Below are positions 1 through 10,100 of a stretch of 39,742 nt of DNA, piece by piece; position 1 is the stretch's first letter, and every line of letters starts with the position of its first letter. The position numbers and the translations under genes are program-made. The notes under the pieces were generated by a model, which had not been told where the DNA came from, searched no databases, and was given only the letters and a program-made list of their open reading frames with translations. The stretch covers positions 1 to 39,742 of the forward strand of contig CAZWLJ010000033.1 in the NCBI GenBank assembly GCA_964634605.1. The letters are read 5' to 3'. The stretch is from UPXZ01 sp964634605. GTDB lineage: Bacteria; Bacteroidota; Bacteroidia; Bacteroidales; Paludibacteraceae.

Positions 1-63
1 CTCAGTTGGTAGAGCACTGGTCTCCAAAACCAGGTGTCGGGAGTTCGAGTCTCTCTGCCCGTG
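1..63 (+). tRNA. tRNA-Trp (CCA), 5' end cut by window edge
   Basis: The 3' part of a tRNA for tryptophan. The anticodon stem CTGGT/ACCAG (17-21 and 29-33) encloses loop CTCCAAA with anticodon CCA at 24-26. The T arm is GGGAG/CTCTC (39-43 and 51-55) around TTCGAGT. The 3' acceptor strand is 56-62 with discriminator G63, and the terminal CCA is not encoded. The acceptor 5' strand and the start of the D arm lie outside the window. It sits 16 bases before secE, the usual arrangement in Bacteroidales, so it is probably processed from a transcript shared with secE. Confidence 0.93.
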
Positions 64-79
64 CAAATTCTATTTGTAT

Positions 80-286
80 ATGAAGAATAAATTTTTGACA
101 AAAGTTGGAAACAGCTTTAAAGAATCGTATACCGAACTGGTTCATAAGGTATCCTGGCCAACACGCTCGGAATTGACCAACAGTGCTGTGGTAGTATTAG
201 TAGCTTCCATTATTATTGCTATGGTTGTATGGTTGATGGACTTTTCGTTTGAGAAAATTATGACATTTGTTTACGGGTTATTTTAA
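80..286 (+). CDS. secE: Preprotein translocase subunit SecE
   Basis: Essential small subunit of the SecYEG protein-conducting channel in the inner membrane. The 68-residue product has the short single-span form usual outside Proteobacteria. An amphipathic region contains the conserved stretch VSWPTRSEL, followed by one membrane helix (about residues 35-55, rich in V, A and I). The ATG at 80 is preferred; a TTG two codons upstream is also in frame but adds nothing conserved. nusG follows after 22 bases. The pairing with nusG and the rplKAJL-rpoBC cluster is the standard bacterial arrangement. Confidence 0.95.
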   Translation: MKNKFLTKVGNSFKESYTELVHKVSWPTRSELTNSAVVVLVASIIIAMVVWLMDFSFEKIMTFVYGLF

Positions 287-308
287 TTAAACATTGGAGG
301 TGGAAAAA

Positions 309-860
309 GTGACTGAGTCAGCTGGAAATTTCAAATGGTACGTGCTGCGTGCTATTAGCGGAAAGGAAAACAAGGTTAAGGAATACATTGATGCAGAAAT
401 CAAAAATTCCAATCTTGGTCAGTATGTAGCTCAGGTATTAATTCCTACCGAAAAGGTTTTTCAAATCCGTAACGGAAAGAAAATTACAAAAGAACGTAGT
501 TATCTTCCCGGATATGTTCTGATTGAGGCAAACTTAAGCAGCGAAATTCAGCATCATTTACGCAACGTTCCAAATGTACTCGGCTTCCTGGGTGAGAAGG
601 ATAATACACCTACACCCATACGTCAGTCGGAAGTCAACCGCATTCTCGGTACTGTGGACGAACTGCAGGAAATCGGAGAAGAAATGTTGACACCATTCTA
701 TATTGGTGAGAACGTGAAAGTAATCAGTGGGCCTTTCAGTGGCTTCAGTGGTTCTATCGAAGAGGTAAATAATGAAAAGAAGAAGCTGAAAGTTATGGTT
801 ATGATTTTCGGCCGGAAAAATCCGCTCGAATTAAGCTTCACACAAGTAGAAAAGGAGTAA
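309..860 (+). CDS. nusG: Transcription termination/antitermination protein NusG
   Basis: Binds RNA polymerase and links it to the ribosome or Rho. The sequence has an N-terminal NGN domain (WYVLRAISGKE near the start, then the LIPTEKV and YLPGYVLIEA segments) and a C-terminal KOW domain (VKVISGPFSGFSG). Length is about 183 residues, normal for the family. There is no ATG near the start. GTG at 309 is preferred because GGAGG at 296-300 sits 8 bases before it. TTG at 294 or GTG at 300 would add only three to five non-conserved residues. The gene is co-directional with secE and rplK. Confidence 0.93.
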   Translation: MTESAGNFKWYVLRAISGKENKVKEYIDAEIKNSNLGQYVAQVLIPTEKVFQIRNGKKITKERSYLPGYVLIEANLSSEIQHHLRNVPNVLGFLGEKDNTPTPIRQSEVNRILGTVDELQEIGEEMLTPFYIGENVKVISGPFSGFSGSIEEVNNEKKKLKVMVMIFGRKNPLELSFTQVEKE

Positions 861-920
861 GGGAGAATTTTGTTACGTGAATCCCCGGCTTCTTACATTA
901 ACATCAAAAAAACATAAATT

Positions 921-1364
921 ATGGCAAAAGAGATTGCTGGACTTATTAAATTGCAGATAAAAGGAGGTGCGGCAAACCCATCTCCACCTGTTGGACCTGC
1001 TTTAGGTGCAAAAGGTATCAATATTATGGAGTTTTGCAAACAATTTAATGCCAGAACCCAGGAAAAAGCGGGTAAAATTTTACCTGTTGTCATCACCTAC
1101 TATTCCGACAAATCATTCGACTTTATTGTAAAAACCCCTCCTGTAGCTGTTCAGCTTATTGAAGCAGCCAAAGTGAAGGGAGGATCTGCAGAGCCAAACC
1201 GTAAAAAAGTGGCCGAAATTACCTGGGAACAGGTGAAGCAGATTGCATCCGATAAAATGGTTGATTTGAATTGTTTTGAGTTAGACTCTGCCATGAGAAT
1301 GGTAGCAGGCACAGCTCGAAGTATGGGTATAGCTGTAAAAGGCGAATTTCCAAATAATAATTAA
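921..1364 (+). CDS. rplK: 50S ribosomal protein L11
   Basis: Component of the ribosomal GTPase-associated centre, binding 23S rRNA near L10 and L12. The 147-residue product matches the family length and carries the conserved N-terminal stretch IKLQIKGGAANPSPPVGPAL, the TPPVAVQL segment and a C-terminal RNA-binding domain ending GTARSMGIAVKG. It starts with ATG after a 60-base gap from nusG and is followed 16 bases later by rplA. The L11-L1 pair is conserved across bacteria. Confidence 0.97.
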   Translation: MAKEIAGLIKLQIKGGAANPSPPVGPALGAKGINIMEFCKQFNARTQEKAGKILPVVITYYSDKSFDFIVKTPPVAVQLIEAAKVKGGSAEPNRKKVAEITWEQVKQIASDKMVDLNCFELDSAMRMVAGTARSMGIAVKGEFPNNN

Positions 1365-1380
1365 TTAAACTTCAATTAGA

Positions 1381-2076
1381 ATGAGTAAACTGACAAAAAA
1401 TCAAAGGTTAGCTTTAGAAAAAATTGAAGCAGGAAAGACCTATTCTTTGGCAGAAGCTGCCGAACTGGTAAAGGAAATTACCACTACCAAATTCGATGCT
1501 TCTGTAGATGTGGATGTGCGATTAGGTGTTGACCCCCGTAAAGCTAACCAGATGGTACGTGGCGTAGTGTCATTACCTCACGGAACGGGAAAACAAATAA
1601 GGGTTCTTGCATTATGTACTCCCGATCAGGAAGCTGCTGCAAAAGAAGCAGGAGCTGACCATGTTGGTCTGGATGAATATATAGAAAAAATCAAAGGCGG
1701 TTGGACGGATGTGGATGTAATCATCACACAGCCTGCCATCATGGGTAAAATCGGAGCTTTAGGACGCATTCTTGGTCCTCGCGGACTTATGCCGAACCCG
1801 AAAAGCGGTACCGTAACTCAGGATGTAGCAAGCGCAGTTAAAGAAGTAAAACAGGGAAAAATCGACTTTAAGGTTGATAAATTCGGTATTGTTCATACTT
1901 CAGTTGGTAAAGTATCTTTCACGGCTCAGCAAATTACTGAAAACACGAAAGAATTTATTGATACCATTATCAAACTCAAGCCCACAACAGCTAAAGGTAC
2001 TTATGTAAAGAGCATTTATCTTTCGAGCACGATGAGTGCCGGTATAAAAATCGATCCTAAAACAGTAGGCGCTTAA
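1381..2076 (+). CDS. rplA: 50S ribosomal protein L1
   Basis: Forms the L1 stalk of the large subunit and often represses its own operon by binding mRNA. The 231-residue length is typical. The signature region GRILGPRGLMPNPKSGTV and the following segment KQGKIDFKVDKFGIVH are intact. rplJ begins 18 bases after the stop, so the gap is too short for the long structured L10 leader known from enterobacteria. I could not pick out an L1 binding site by eye. Confidence 0.97.
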   Translation: MSKLTKNQRLALEKIEAGKTYSLAEAAELVKEITTTKFDASVDVDVRLGVDPRKANQMVRGVVSLPHGTGKQIRVLALCTPDQEAAAKEAGADHVGLDEYIEKIKGGWTDVDVIITQPAIMGKIGALGRILGPRGLMPNPKSGTVTQDVASAVKEVKQGKIDFKVDKFGIVHTSVGKVSFTAQQITENTKEFIDTIIKLKPTTAKGTYVKSIYLSSTMSAGIKIDPKTVGA

Positions 2077-2094
2077 TTAAATGAAAGAAAGATT

Positions 2095-2619
2095 ATGAAA
2101 AAGGAAGATAAAAGCACAGTCATCAACGAATTAGAGTCTACAATAGGACAATATGCACACTTCTATCTGGCTGATATTGGCGGTTTGAATGCTGCACAGA
2201 CCAGCGAGCTCAGAAGAACATGCTTCAGCCAGGATATCAAACTGCTGGTTGTTAAAAACACCCTGCTTAAAAAGGCTCTTGAGAACTCTCAAATCGATTT
2301 CAGCGAACTATACGATACACTGAAAGGTGAAACTTCTTTAATGCTCAGCAATACAGGCAATGCTCCTGCTCATGTTATCAAAAACTTCAGCAGCAAAAAC
2401 AAAGCTAAAAAACCGATATTGAAAGCAGCATATGTTGAAGAAAGTTTCTACATTGGTGCCGATCTGTTAGAAGATCTGATTAACATTAAGAGTAAAAACG
2501 AACTTATCGGCGAACTTATCGGCTTATTGCAATCGCCAGCTAAGAACGTTATATCCGCACTCCAGTCAGGAGGTAATACTATTCACGGCGTGTTGAAAAC
2601 ACTCGGTGAAAGACAATAA
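2095..2619 (+). CDS. rplJ: 50S ribosomal protein L10
   Basis: Base of the L12 stalk: the N-terminal part binds 23S rRNA with L11 and the C-terminal helix carries L7/L12 dimers. The 174-residue product has the expected region KLLVVKNTLLKKAL and ends in a C-terminal helix (SPAKNVISALQSGGNTIHG). It is followed by rplL after 37 bases, as in nearly all bacteria. Confidence 0.96.
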   Translation: MKKEDKSTVINELESTIGQYAHFYLADIGGLNAAQTSELRRTCFSQDIKLLVVKNTLLKKALENSQIDFSELYDTLKGETSLMLSNTGNAPAHVIKNFSSKNKAKKPILKAAYVEESFYIGADLLEDLINIKSKNELIGELIGLLQSPAKNVISALQSGGNTIHGVLKTLGERQ

Positions 2620-2656
2620 ATAATTTATCAACAAAAAATAATTAAAATAAAATAAA

Positions 2657-3034
2657 ATGGCAGATTTAAAAGCTTTTGCAGAACAATTGGTTAACTTAAC
2701 AGTAAAAGAAGTTAATGAGTTAGCTCAAATTTTGAAAGACGAATATGGTATCGAACCAGCAGCAGCAGCTGTTGCAGTAGCAGGTCCCGCAGCAAGCGCT
2801 GCAGCACCCGTGGTTGAAGAAAAAACATCTTTCGATGTAATTCTGAAAGCAGCAGGTCCGAATAAATTGGCTGTAGTTAAATTAGTAAAAGAATTGACCG
2901 GTCTTGGCTTGAAAGAAGCTAAAGATTTAGTTGATGCTGCTCCTTCTGCAATCAAAGAAGGTGTAACTAAAGACGAAGCTGATGCTCTTCAAAAATCACT
3001 CACTGAAGGCGGAGCTGAAGTTGAACTTAAATAA
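2657..3034 (+). CDS. rplL: 50S ribosomal protein L7/L12
   Basis: The acidic stalk protein that recruits translation GTPases. The 125-residue product has the N-terminal dimerization helices, a flexible Ala/Val-rich hinge (around residues 35-55) and the C-terminal domain with AGPNKLAVVKLVKELTGLGL and KEAKDLVD. A strong hairpin with a T-run follows 24 bases after the stop, suggesting that part of the transcription stops before rpoB. That would fit the need for more L12 than RNA polymerase. Confidence 0.97.
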   Translation: MADLKAFAEQLVNLTVKEVNELAQILKDEYGIEPAAAAVAVAGPAASAAAPVVEEKTSFDVILKAAGPNKLAVVKLVKELTGLGLKEAKDLVDAAPSAIKEGVTKDEADALQKSLTEGGAEVELK

Positions 3035-3057
3035 AAAAACCTGATTATCAGGTGTTT

Positions 3058-3097
3058 GGTTTAGATTCCCCCAATTCGGGGGATTCTAAACCTTTTT
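3058..3097 (+). terminator. Attenuator/terminator between rplL and rpoB
   Basis: Left arm 3058-3072 (GGTTTAGATTCCCCC) pairs with 3078-3092 (GGGGGATTCTAAACC), a 15-base stem with one T-T mismatch and loop AATTC. TTTTT follows at 3093-3097. A second, smaller hairpin (ACCTGA/TCAGGT, 3039-3053) lies just before it. Because rpoB follows in the same direction without an obvious new promoter, partial termination or an RNA-processing site is the likeliest role. Confidence 0.8.
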
Positions 3098-3147
3098 CTG
3101 TCTATACTAAATATTGAGTTCTCCGCACTAAAAAATCATCTTTGACA

Positions 3148-6100
3148 ATGTCTTCAACTACTAATAATCAAAGAATAAATTTTGCTTCGATTAAAAATCA
3201 AATGGATTATCCCGATTTTCTCGAAGTACAATTAAAATCTTTCCACGACTTTTTTCAAATGGACACGGCGCCTGAAAAAAGGAAAACAGAGGGACTTTAC
3301 AAAGTTTTTAACGAAAACTTTCCCATAGCCGACACCCGTAACAATTTTGTACTTGAATTTCTCGATTATTTTATAGATCCACCCCGATACACCATTGAGG
3401 AGTGTTTTGAACGTGGATTAACCTACAGTGTTCCTTTAAAAGCCAAATTAAAACTCTATTGTACCGATCCGGATCACGAAGATTTCGACACGGTGATACA
3501 GGACGTATATCTGGGCCCAATCCCTTATATGACACCGAAGGGTACTTTTGTTATCAACGGGGCTGAACGTGTGATTGTATCGCAGTTGCACCGCTCGCCG
3601 GGAGTATTTTTCGGACAAAGCCTTCACGCAAACGGTACAAAACTCTATTCGGCACGTATTATCCCATTCCGTGGCTCATGGATTGAATTTGCAACTGACA
3701 TTAACAACGTCATGTATGCTTACATCGACCGTAAAAAGAAACTTCCGGTAACAACACTGTTACGGGCTATCGGTTTTGAAAGCGACAAAGATATTCTTGA
3801 AATATTCAACCTGGCTGAAGAAATTAAAGTCAATAAGACCAACCTGAAAAAAATAGTTGGCAGAAAACTCGCAGCACGTGTGCTGAAATCATGGGTGGAA
3901 GATTTTGTTGATGAAGATACCGGAGAAGTGGTTACCATCGAAAGAAACGAGGTAATTATTGACCGTGAAACCATAATTGACGGTGACCATATTGATCTGA
4001 TTATCGAATCGGGTGCTCAAAATATACTTATTCATAAAGACGACGCCAACCAGAGTGACTATGCAATCATGTACAACACTCTGCAGAAAGACCCGAGTAA
4101 CTCTGAAAAGGAAGCCGTTCTTTACATCTATCGTCAGTTGCGAAATGCCGAACCTGCCGATGACACTTCAGCCCGCGAAGTAATTAACAACCTGTTCTTC
4201 TCAGAAAAAAGATATGACCTTGGAGATGTGGGACGTTTCAGAATCAATCGGAAACTGAATCTGTCCATTGATCATGAAATCAAAGTACTGACTAAAGAAG
4301 ATATCATCGAGATTATCAAATACCTGGTAGAACTTATCAATTCGAAAGCCGAGGTAGATGATATTGACCACTTAAGCAACCGCCGTGTAAGAACAGTGGG
4401 CGAGCAGCTTTACAATCAGTTTGGGGTTGGTCTGGCACGTATGGCCCGAACCATACGCGAGAGAATGAATGTACGTGATAATGAGGTGTTTACACCAGTC
4501 GATCTGATTAATTCCAAAAGCATCACATCGGTTATCAATTCTTTCTTCGGAACGAATGCTTTATCACAGTTTATGGACCAGCAGAATCCGCTGGCCGAAA
4601 TCACCCACAAGCGCCGTTTATCAGCCCTTGGCCCGGGTGGTCTGTCGCGCGAAAGAGCCGGATTTGAAGTTCGTGACGTACACTACACGCATTACGGACG
4701 TCTTTGTCCTATCGAAACTCCGGAAGGACCCAACATCGGTCTTATTTCATCCTTGTGTATTTTTGCCAAAATCAATGATTTAGGTTTTATCGCAACTCCC
4801 TATCGTTCTGTAAATCATTCAGGTGAGTTGACCGAAGAGCAGAAAAAGAATCTTAACCCGGATGAAATCTCGAAATTAATAAAAACAAATGTAGATTTGT
4901 CTCCTGAAAGCATTAAATACTTCACTGCTGAAGAAGAAGAAAATCTGGTGGTAGCTCAGGGGAATGCCCCGTTGAATGATGATGGAAGTTTTATCCGCAA
5001 AGTGGTAAAAACGCGTCTTGAAGCTGATTTTCCTGTTGTGAGACCGTATGAAGTTAATTTAATGGACGTATCACCGTCGCAGATTGCTTCGATTGCTGCC
5101 GCTTTAATTCCGTTCCTCGAACATGATGATGCAAACCGCGCACTCATGGGATCAAACATGATGCGTCAGGCAGTGCCCCTGCTTCGTTGCGAAGCTCCTA
5201 TTGTCGGAACCGGTATCGAAGGACAGCTCATTCGCGATTCACGTACGCAGATTATTGCCGAAGGCGAAGGAGTAATAGAATTTGTAGATGCTACTACAAT
5301 CAAAATTAAATACGAACGTACTGAGGAAGAGGAATTTGTAAGTTTTGACACAGCAGTTAAAACGTATGAATTGCCTAAATTCCTGAAAACAAATCAGAAT
5401 ACAACCATCGACCTTCGTCCGATTGTGAAAAAAGGCGATAAGGTGAAGTCCGGACAGATTCTGACCGAAGGATACGCAACAGAAAAAGGCGAACTGGCAA
5501 TCGGAAAAAATCTGAAAGTTGCATTCATGCCCTGGAAAGGTTATAACTTTGAGGATGCGATTGTAATCAACGAAAAAGTTGTACGCGAAGATGTGTTTAC
5601 TTCCATTCATGTGGTTGAACAGCTTCTTGAGGTTCGTGAAACCAAACGCGGAATAGAAGAATTTACTGCCGATATACCCAATGTAAGTGAAGAAGCTACC
5701 CGCGATCTGGACGAAAACGGTATAATTCGTATTGGTGCACGTATCGAACCCGGAGATATTATCATAGGAAAAATTACTCCGAAAGGGGAATCGGATCCTT
5801 CGCCCGAGGAAAAACTCCTGCGAGCTATCTTTGGAGATAAAGCCGGAGACGTAAAAGATGCATCACTGAAAGCAACTCCTTCATTATCAGGAGTAGTGAT
5901 CAGTAAACGACTGTTCTCAAAAGCACAGAAAAATCGTAAGTCAAAACTGGCAGACAAAGCTGTCTTGCCTAAACTTGATGAACAATTCGAAGAACAGGCA
6001 TCCAAACTTAAAGATACGCTGATCGAAAAATTGTTGTTGATTATTGACGATAAATCTTCTGCAGGTGTTAAAGATTACCTCGGATCCGATATTATCTCAC

Positions 6101-7026
6101 GTAACAGCAAATTTACAGCAGAACGTTTGCGTGAAATCGATTTTACAACGATTCAACTCTCCAAATGGACTAACGATAGTCATAAAAATGAACTGATTCG
6201 TCAGCTTATTCTGAACTATCTGCAGAAATTCAAAGAGCTGGATGCACAGATTAAGCGCCAGAAATTTAATATAACCATAGGTGACGAACTTCCTAACGGA
6301 ATTGTTCAGATGGCTAAGGTCTATATAGCCAAAAAACGTAAAATACGTGTTGGTGATAAAATGGCCGGACGACATGGTAACAAAGGTATTGTATCGCGTA
6401 TTGTACGTCAGGAAGATATGCCATTTCTTGAAGACGGAACACCCGTTGATATCGTACTGAATCCGCTTGGAGTACCTTCGCGTATGAACCTCGGACAGAT
6501 ATTCGAAACTGTGCTGGGTTGGGCAGGTAAAGAACTGGGAGTACGATTTGCAACTCCGATTTTCGATGGTGCTGAACTGAGCGACCTCGACGAATGGTGC
6601 GACAAAGCAGGAATTCCGCGCTACGGTAAAACCTATCTCTATGACGGAGGTACCGGCGAACGATTCGACCAGACAGCCACAGTAGGTGTGATTTACATGC
6701 TCAAACTTGGTCACATGGTTGATGATAAAATGCATGCACGTTCTATCGGACCATATTCGCTCATCACACAGCAACCTCTCGGAGGTAAGGCTCAGTTTGG
6801 AGGACAACGATTCGGTGAAATGGAGGTTTGGGCTCTTGAAGCATTCGGAGCTTCGCATATTTTACAGGAAATTCTCACAGTGAAGTCTGACGATGTGATG
6901 GGAAGAGCCCGTACTTACGAAGCCATTGTTAAAGGTGACCCGATGCCGGCTCCCGGAATTCCCGAATCGCTTAACGTGTTGCTGCACGAACTCAGAGGAC
7001 TGGCATTAAGTGTGAATCTGGAGTAA
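3148..7026 (+). CDS. rpoB: DNA-directed RNA polymerase subunit beta
   Basis: Catalytic beta subunit of RNA polymerase. ATG at 3148 gives 1292 residues (an in-frame TTG lies two codons upstream). The rifampicin region around residues 473-500 reads SQFMDQQNPLAEITHKRRLS. The residues equivalent to E. coli D516, H526 and S531 (here D477, H487, S492) are wild type, so no rifampicin-resistance change is seen there. Downstream, GDKMAGRHGNKG and the C-terminal clamp segment GGKAQFGGQRFGEMEVWALEA are intact. rpoC follows after 156 bases. Confidence 0.98.
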   Translation: MSSTTNNQRINFASIKNQMDYPDFLEVQLKSFHDFFQMDTAPEKRKTEGLYKVFNENFPIADTRNNFVLEFLDYFIDPPRYTIEECFERGLTYSVPLKAKLKLYCTDPDHEDFDTVIQDVYLGPIPYMTPKGTFVINGAERVIVSQLHRSPGVFFGQSLHANGTKLYSARIIPFRGSWIEFATDINNVMYAYIDRKKKLPVTTLLRAIGFESDKDILEIFNLAEEIKVNKTNLKKIVGRKLAARVLKSWVEDFVDEDTGEVVTIERNEVIIDRETIIDGDHIDLIIESGAQNILIHKDDANQSDYAIMYNTLQKDPSNSEKEAVLYIYRQLRNAEPADDTSAREVINNLFFSEKRYDLGDVGRFRINRKLNLSIDHEIKVLTKEDIIEIIKYLVELINSKAEVDDIDHLSNRRVRTVGEQLYNQFGVGLARMARTIRERMNVRDNEVFTPVDLINSKSITSVINSFFGTNALSQFMDQQNPLAEITHKRRLSALGPGGLSRERAGFEVRDVHYTHYGRLCPIETPEGPNIGLISSLCIFAKINDLGFIATPYRSVNHSGELTEEQKKNLNPDEISKLIKTNVDLSPESIKYFTAEEEENLVVAQGNAPLNDDGSFIRKVVKTRLEADFPVVRPYEVNLMDVSPSQIASIAAALIPFLEHDDANRALMGSNMMRQAVPLLRCEAPIVGTGIEGQLIRDSRTQIIAEGEGVIEFVDATTIKIKYERTEEEEFVSFDTAVKTYELPKFLKTNQNTTIDLRPIVKKGDKVKSGQILTEGYATEKGELAIGKNLKVAFMPWKGYNFEDAIVINEKVVREDVFTSIHVVEQLLEVRETKRGIEEFTADIPNVSEEATRDLDENGIIRIGARIEPGDIIIGKITPKGESDPSPEEKLLRAIFGDKAGDVKDASLKATPSLSGVVISKRLFSKAQKNRKSKLADKAVLPKLDEQFEEQASKLKDTLIEKLLLIIDDKSSAGVKDYLGSDIISRNSKFTAERLREIDFTTIQLSKWTNDSHKNELIRQLILNYLQKFKELDAQIKRQKFNITIGDELPNGIVQMAKVYIAKKRKIRVGDKMAGRHGNKGIVSRIVRQEDMPFLEDGTPVDIVLNPLGVPSRMNLGQIFETVLGWAGKELGVRFATPIFDGAELSDLDEWCDKAGIPRYGKTYLYDGGTGERFDQTATVGVIYMLKLGHMVDDKMHARSIGPYSLITQQPLGGKAQFGGQRFGEMEVWALEAFGASHILQEILTVKSDDVMGRARTYEAIVKGDPMPAPGIPESLNVLLHELRGLALSVNLE

Positions 7027-7137
7027 CATTTCCCTGATTTTCCCTGAAGGAGAAATAAATCGGGTAAATCGAAAAACAGAAAACATAAAATCGTTATCTG
7101 AATAAATTTAGTTAATCAAACTACAATAAGGCTCATA

Positions 7138-7165
7138 AGCACCCCCTTAAAGGGTGTTTGGGGCT
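7138..7165. repeat. GC-rich imperfect palindrome in the rpoB-rpoC gap
   Basis: AGCACCCCCTTAAAGGGTG followed by TTTGGGGCT. CCCT/AGGG around TAA, or CACCC (7140-7144) with GGGTG (7152-7156), can form a short hairpin, and the outer AGC...GCT also match. It is much more GC-rich than the surrounding AT-rich spacer and lies 17 bases before the rpoC start. Its form resembles C-run/G-run intergenic elements I recall from other Bacteroidota genomes. Only one copy is in this window, so repeat status is inference. Confidence 0.4.
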
Positions 7166-7182
7166 GATAATTCGAAAAATAT

Positions 7183-10100
7183 ATGTCTTTTAAAATAGAT
7201 AATAAATCAAAAAGTAGTTTTAGTAAAATATCCATCGGATTGGCATCACCCGAAGAAGTGTTGAAACTTTCAAGCGGTGAGGTTCTGAAACCTGAAACTA
7301 TCAATTATCGTACTTATAAACCCGAACGTGACGGTTTATTTTGTGAACGGATTTTCGGACCAACAAAGGACTTCGAATGCCACTGCGGTAAGTACAAACG
7401 TATCCGCTATCGTGGAATAGTATGCGACCGTTGCGGTGTGGAAGTTAGTGAAAAGAAAGTTCGCCGTGAAAGAATGGGTCATATTCAACTGGTTGTACCG
7501 GTGGCACATATCTGGTATTTCCGGTCGCTGCCAAACAAAATTGGTTATTTGCTCGGAATGCCCACCAAAAAGCTGGATGCCATCATTTATTACGAGAAAT
7601 ATGTAATCATTCAGGCAGGAATTCTTGAAAACAACGAAAATATAACGTACGGTGAATTGCTCACGGAAGAAGAATACCTGAATTTGCTGGAAACACTTCC
7701 ACGCGAAAATCAGATGCTCGAAGATACAGATCCGAACAAGTTTATTGCCAAAATGGGTGGTGAAGCCATTCACGACTTGCTGAACAGGTTAGACCTGGAT
7801 GTATTATCGTATGATTTGAGAAATAAAGCCAATACCGATACTTCTCAGCAACGTAAAACCGATGCATTGAAACGTCTTCAGATTGTTGAGTCTTTCCGTG
7901 CTTCAAAAAACCGTAACAAACCTGAATGGATGGTAATCAAAGTCGTACCGGTAATTCCGCCAGAATTACGTCCTTTGGTTCCGCTCGATGGTGGCCGTTT
8001 TGCAACATCTGACCTGAACGACCTCTACCGCAGGGTTATTATTCGCAATAACCGTTTGAAACGGTTAATCGAAATCAAAGCACCCGAAGTGATTCTCCGC
8101 AATGAGAAACGTATGCTTCAGGAATCTGTGGACTCCCTATTCGATAACTCACGCAAATCAAGTGCTGTAAAAACCGATGCAAATCGTCCGCTGAAATCAT
8201 TATCCGACAGTTTGAAAGGTAAACAGGGACGTTTCCGTCAGAACCTGCTCGGTAAACGTGTGGATTACTCAGCCCGTTCGGTTATTGTTGTAGGTCCGGA
8301 GCTTAAGATGCACGAGTGCGGTTTACCTAAGGATATGGCTGCTGAACTGTACAAACCTTTCGTTATCCGTAAGCTGATAGAAAGAGGAATAGTGAAAACG
8401 GTAAAATCAGCTAAAAAAGTAATCGACCGGAAAGACCCGGTTATCTGGGATATTCTTGAATACGTGATGAAAGGACATCCGGTTTTGCTTAACCGCGCCC
8501 CGACACTTCACAGACTCGGTATTCAGGCATTTCAGCCTAAAATGATCGAAGGAAAAGCGATACAACTCCATCCGCTCTCATGTACGGCTTTCAATGCTGA
8601 CTTCGATGGCGACCAGATGGCTGTACACCTCCCGCTTGGCAACGAAGCCATTCTGGAAGCACAAATGCTGATGCTCGCTTCTCACAATATCCTTAATCCG
8701 GCAAACGGAGCTCCTATCACCGTACCTTCGCAGGACATGGTTTTGGGATTGTATTACATCACCAAACCCCGACCCGGAGCCAGAGGTGAAGGCCTGATTT
8801 TCTATTCTCCCGAAGAGGCTGAAATTGCCTATAACGAAGGAGTGGTAGACCTGCACTCGATAATAAAGGTAAGAACCAAAGACCTGGACGAAAACAACGA
8901 GCTTTGCACAAAATTAATCGAAACGACAATCGGACGAATTTTGTTTAACAAAAATGTTCCGGCTGAGATGGGTTATATCAACGAATTGCTCTCGAAAAAG
9001 TCATTGCGTGATATTATCGGTCGTGTAATCGAAACCTGCGGAGTGGCTCGTACAGCCCAGTTCCTTGATGATATTAAGGATATGGGATATTATATGGCCT
9101 TCAGAGGTGGATTGTCGTTCAATCTGAGCGATGTTATCATCCCCGTGGAAAAAGAAAAACTGGTGAAGGAAGGTAACGATGAAGTGGATGAAATCATGAA
9201 TAACTACAACATGGGATTCATTACTCCGCGTGAACGATACAACCAGATTATCGATACCTGGACACACGTTAATACTAAATTATCGAACGTGTTGATCAAA
9301 CAGCTTGCCGAAGACCGTCAGGGATTCAACTCCATGTATATGATGCTTGATTCCGGTGCCCGTGGTTCGAAAGAGCAGATACGTCAGCTCGCAGGTATGC
9401 GCGGATTGATGGCAAAACCTCAGAAATCCGGTGCTGAAGGAGGACAGATTATCGAGAATCCTATCTTATCTAACTTCAAGGAAGGATTATCTGTACTTGA
9501 ATATTTTATTTCAACTCACGGTGCCCGTAAAGGGTTGGCTGATACCGCTCTGAAAACTGCCGATGCTGGTTACTTAACACGACGCCTGGTTGACGTTTCG
9601 CAGGATGTGATAATAAATGAAGATGACTGCGGAACTCTGAGAGGTCTGATCGCTACAGAAGTAAAAAATAACGAAGATGTGATTTCTTCTCTCTATGAAC
9701 GTATTCTGGGACGTGTATCGGTACACGACATTTATCATCCTCTTACAGGAGATCTGATTGTGGAATCCGGTGAACAGATTACCGAGCAAAAAGCTAAGAT
9801 TATCGAAAACTCGCCTATCGAACGCGTTGAAATTCGTTCAGTATTGACCTGCGAATCCAAAAAAGGAGTATGTGCTAAATGCTACGGCCGAAATCTTGCT
9901 ACCGGACGTCTTGTACAAATGGGTGAAGCAGTTGGTGTTATTGCTGCTCAATCTATCGGTGAACCAGGTACTCAGCTTACACTGCGTACTTTCCACGTCG
10001 GTGGTATCGCATCCAACATTGCTGCTGAATCAAAAATAGCATTGAAATACGATGGCCGGCTCGAATTTGAGGAACTGCGTACTGTAGATGCCAGAGATGA

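Noticed and set aside
3137..3144. CATCTTTG just before rpoB, close to the TAnnTTTG promoter box.
   Set aside because: It lacks the first T, and transcription would begin at or after the rpoB ATG at 3148.
4564..4641. Possible rifampicin-resistance changes in rpoB.
   Set aside because: The key positions (D477, H487, S492 here) carry the sensitive-type residues.
6097..6858. A 253-codon open frame on the minus strand opposite rpoB.
   Set aside because: A shadow of rpoB with no domain, no promoter and no start context.
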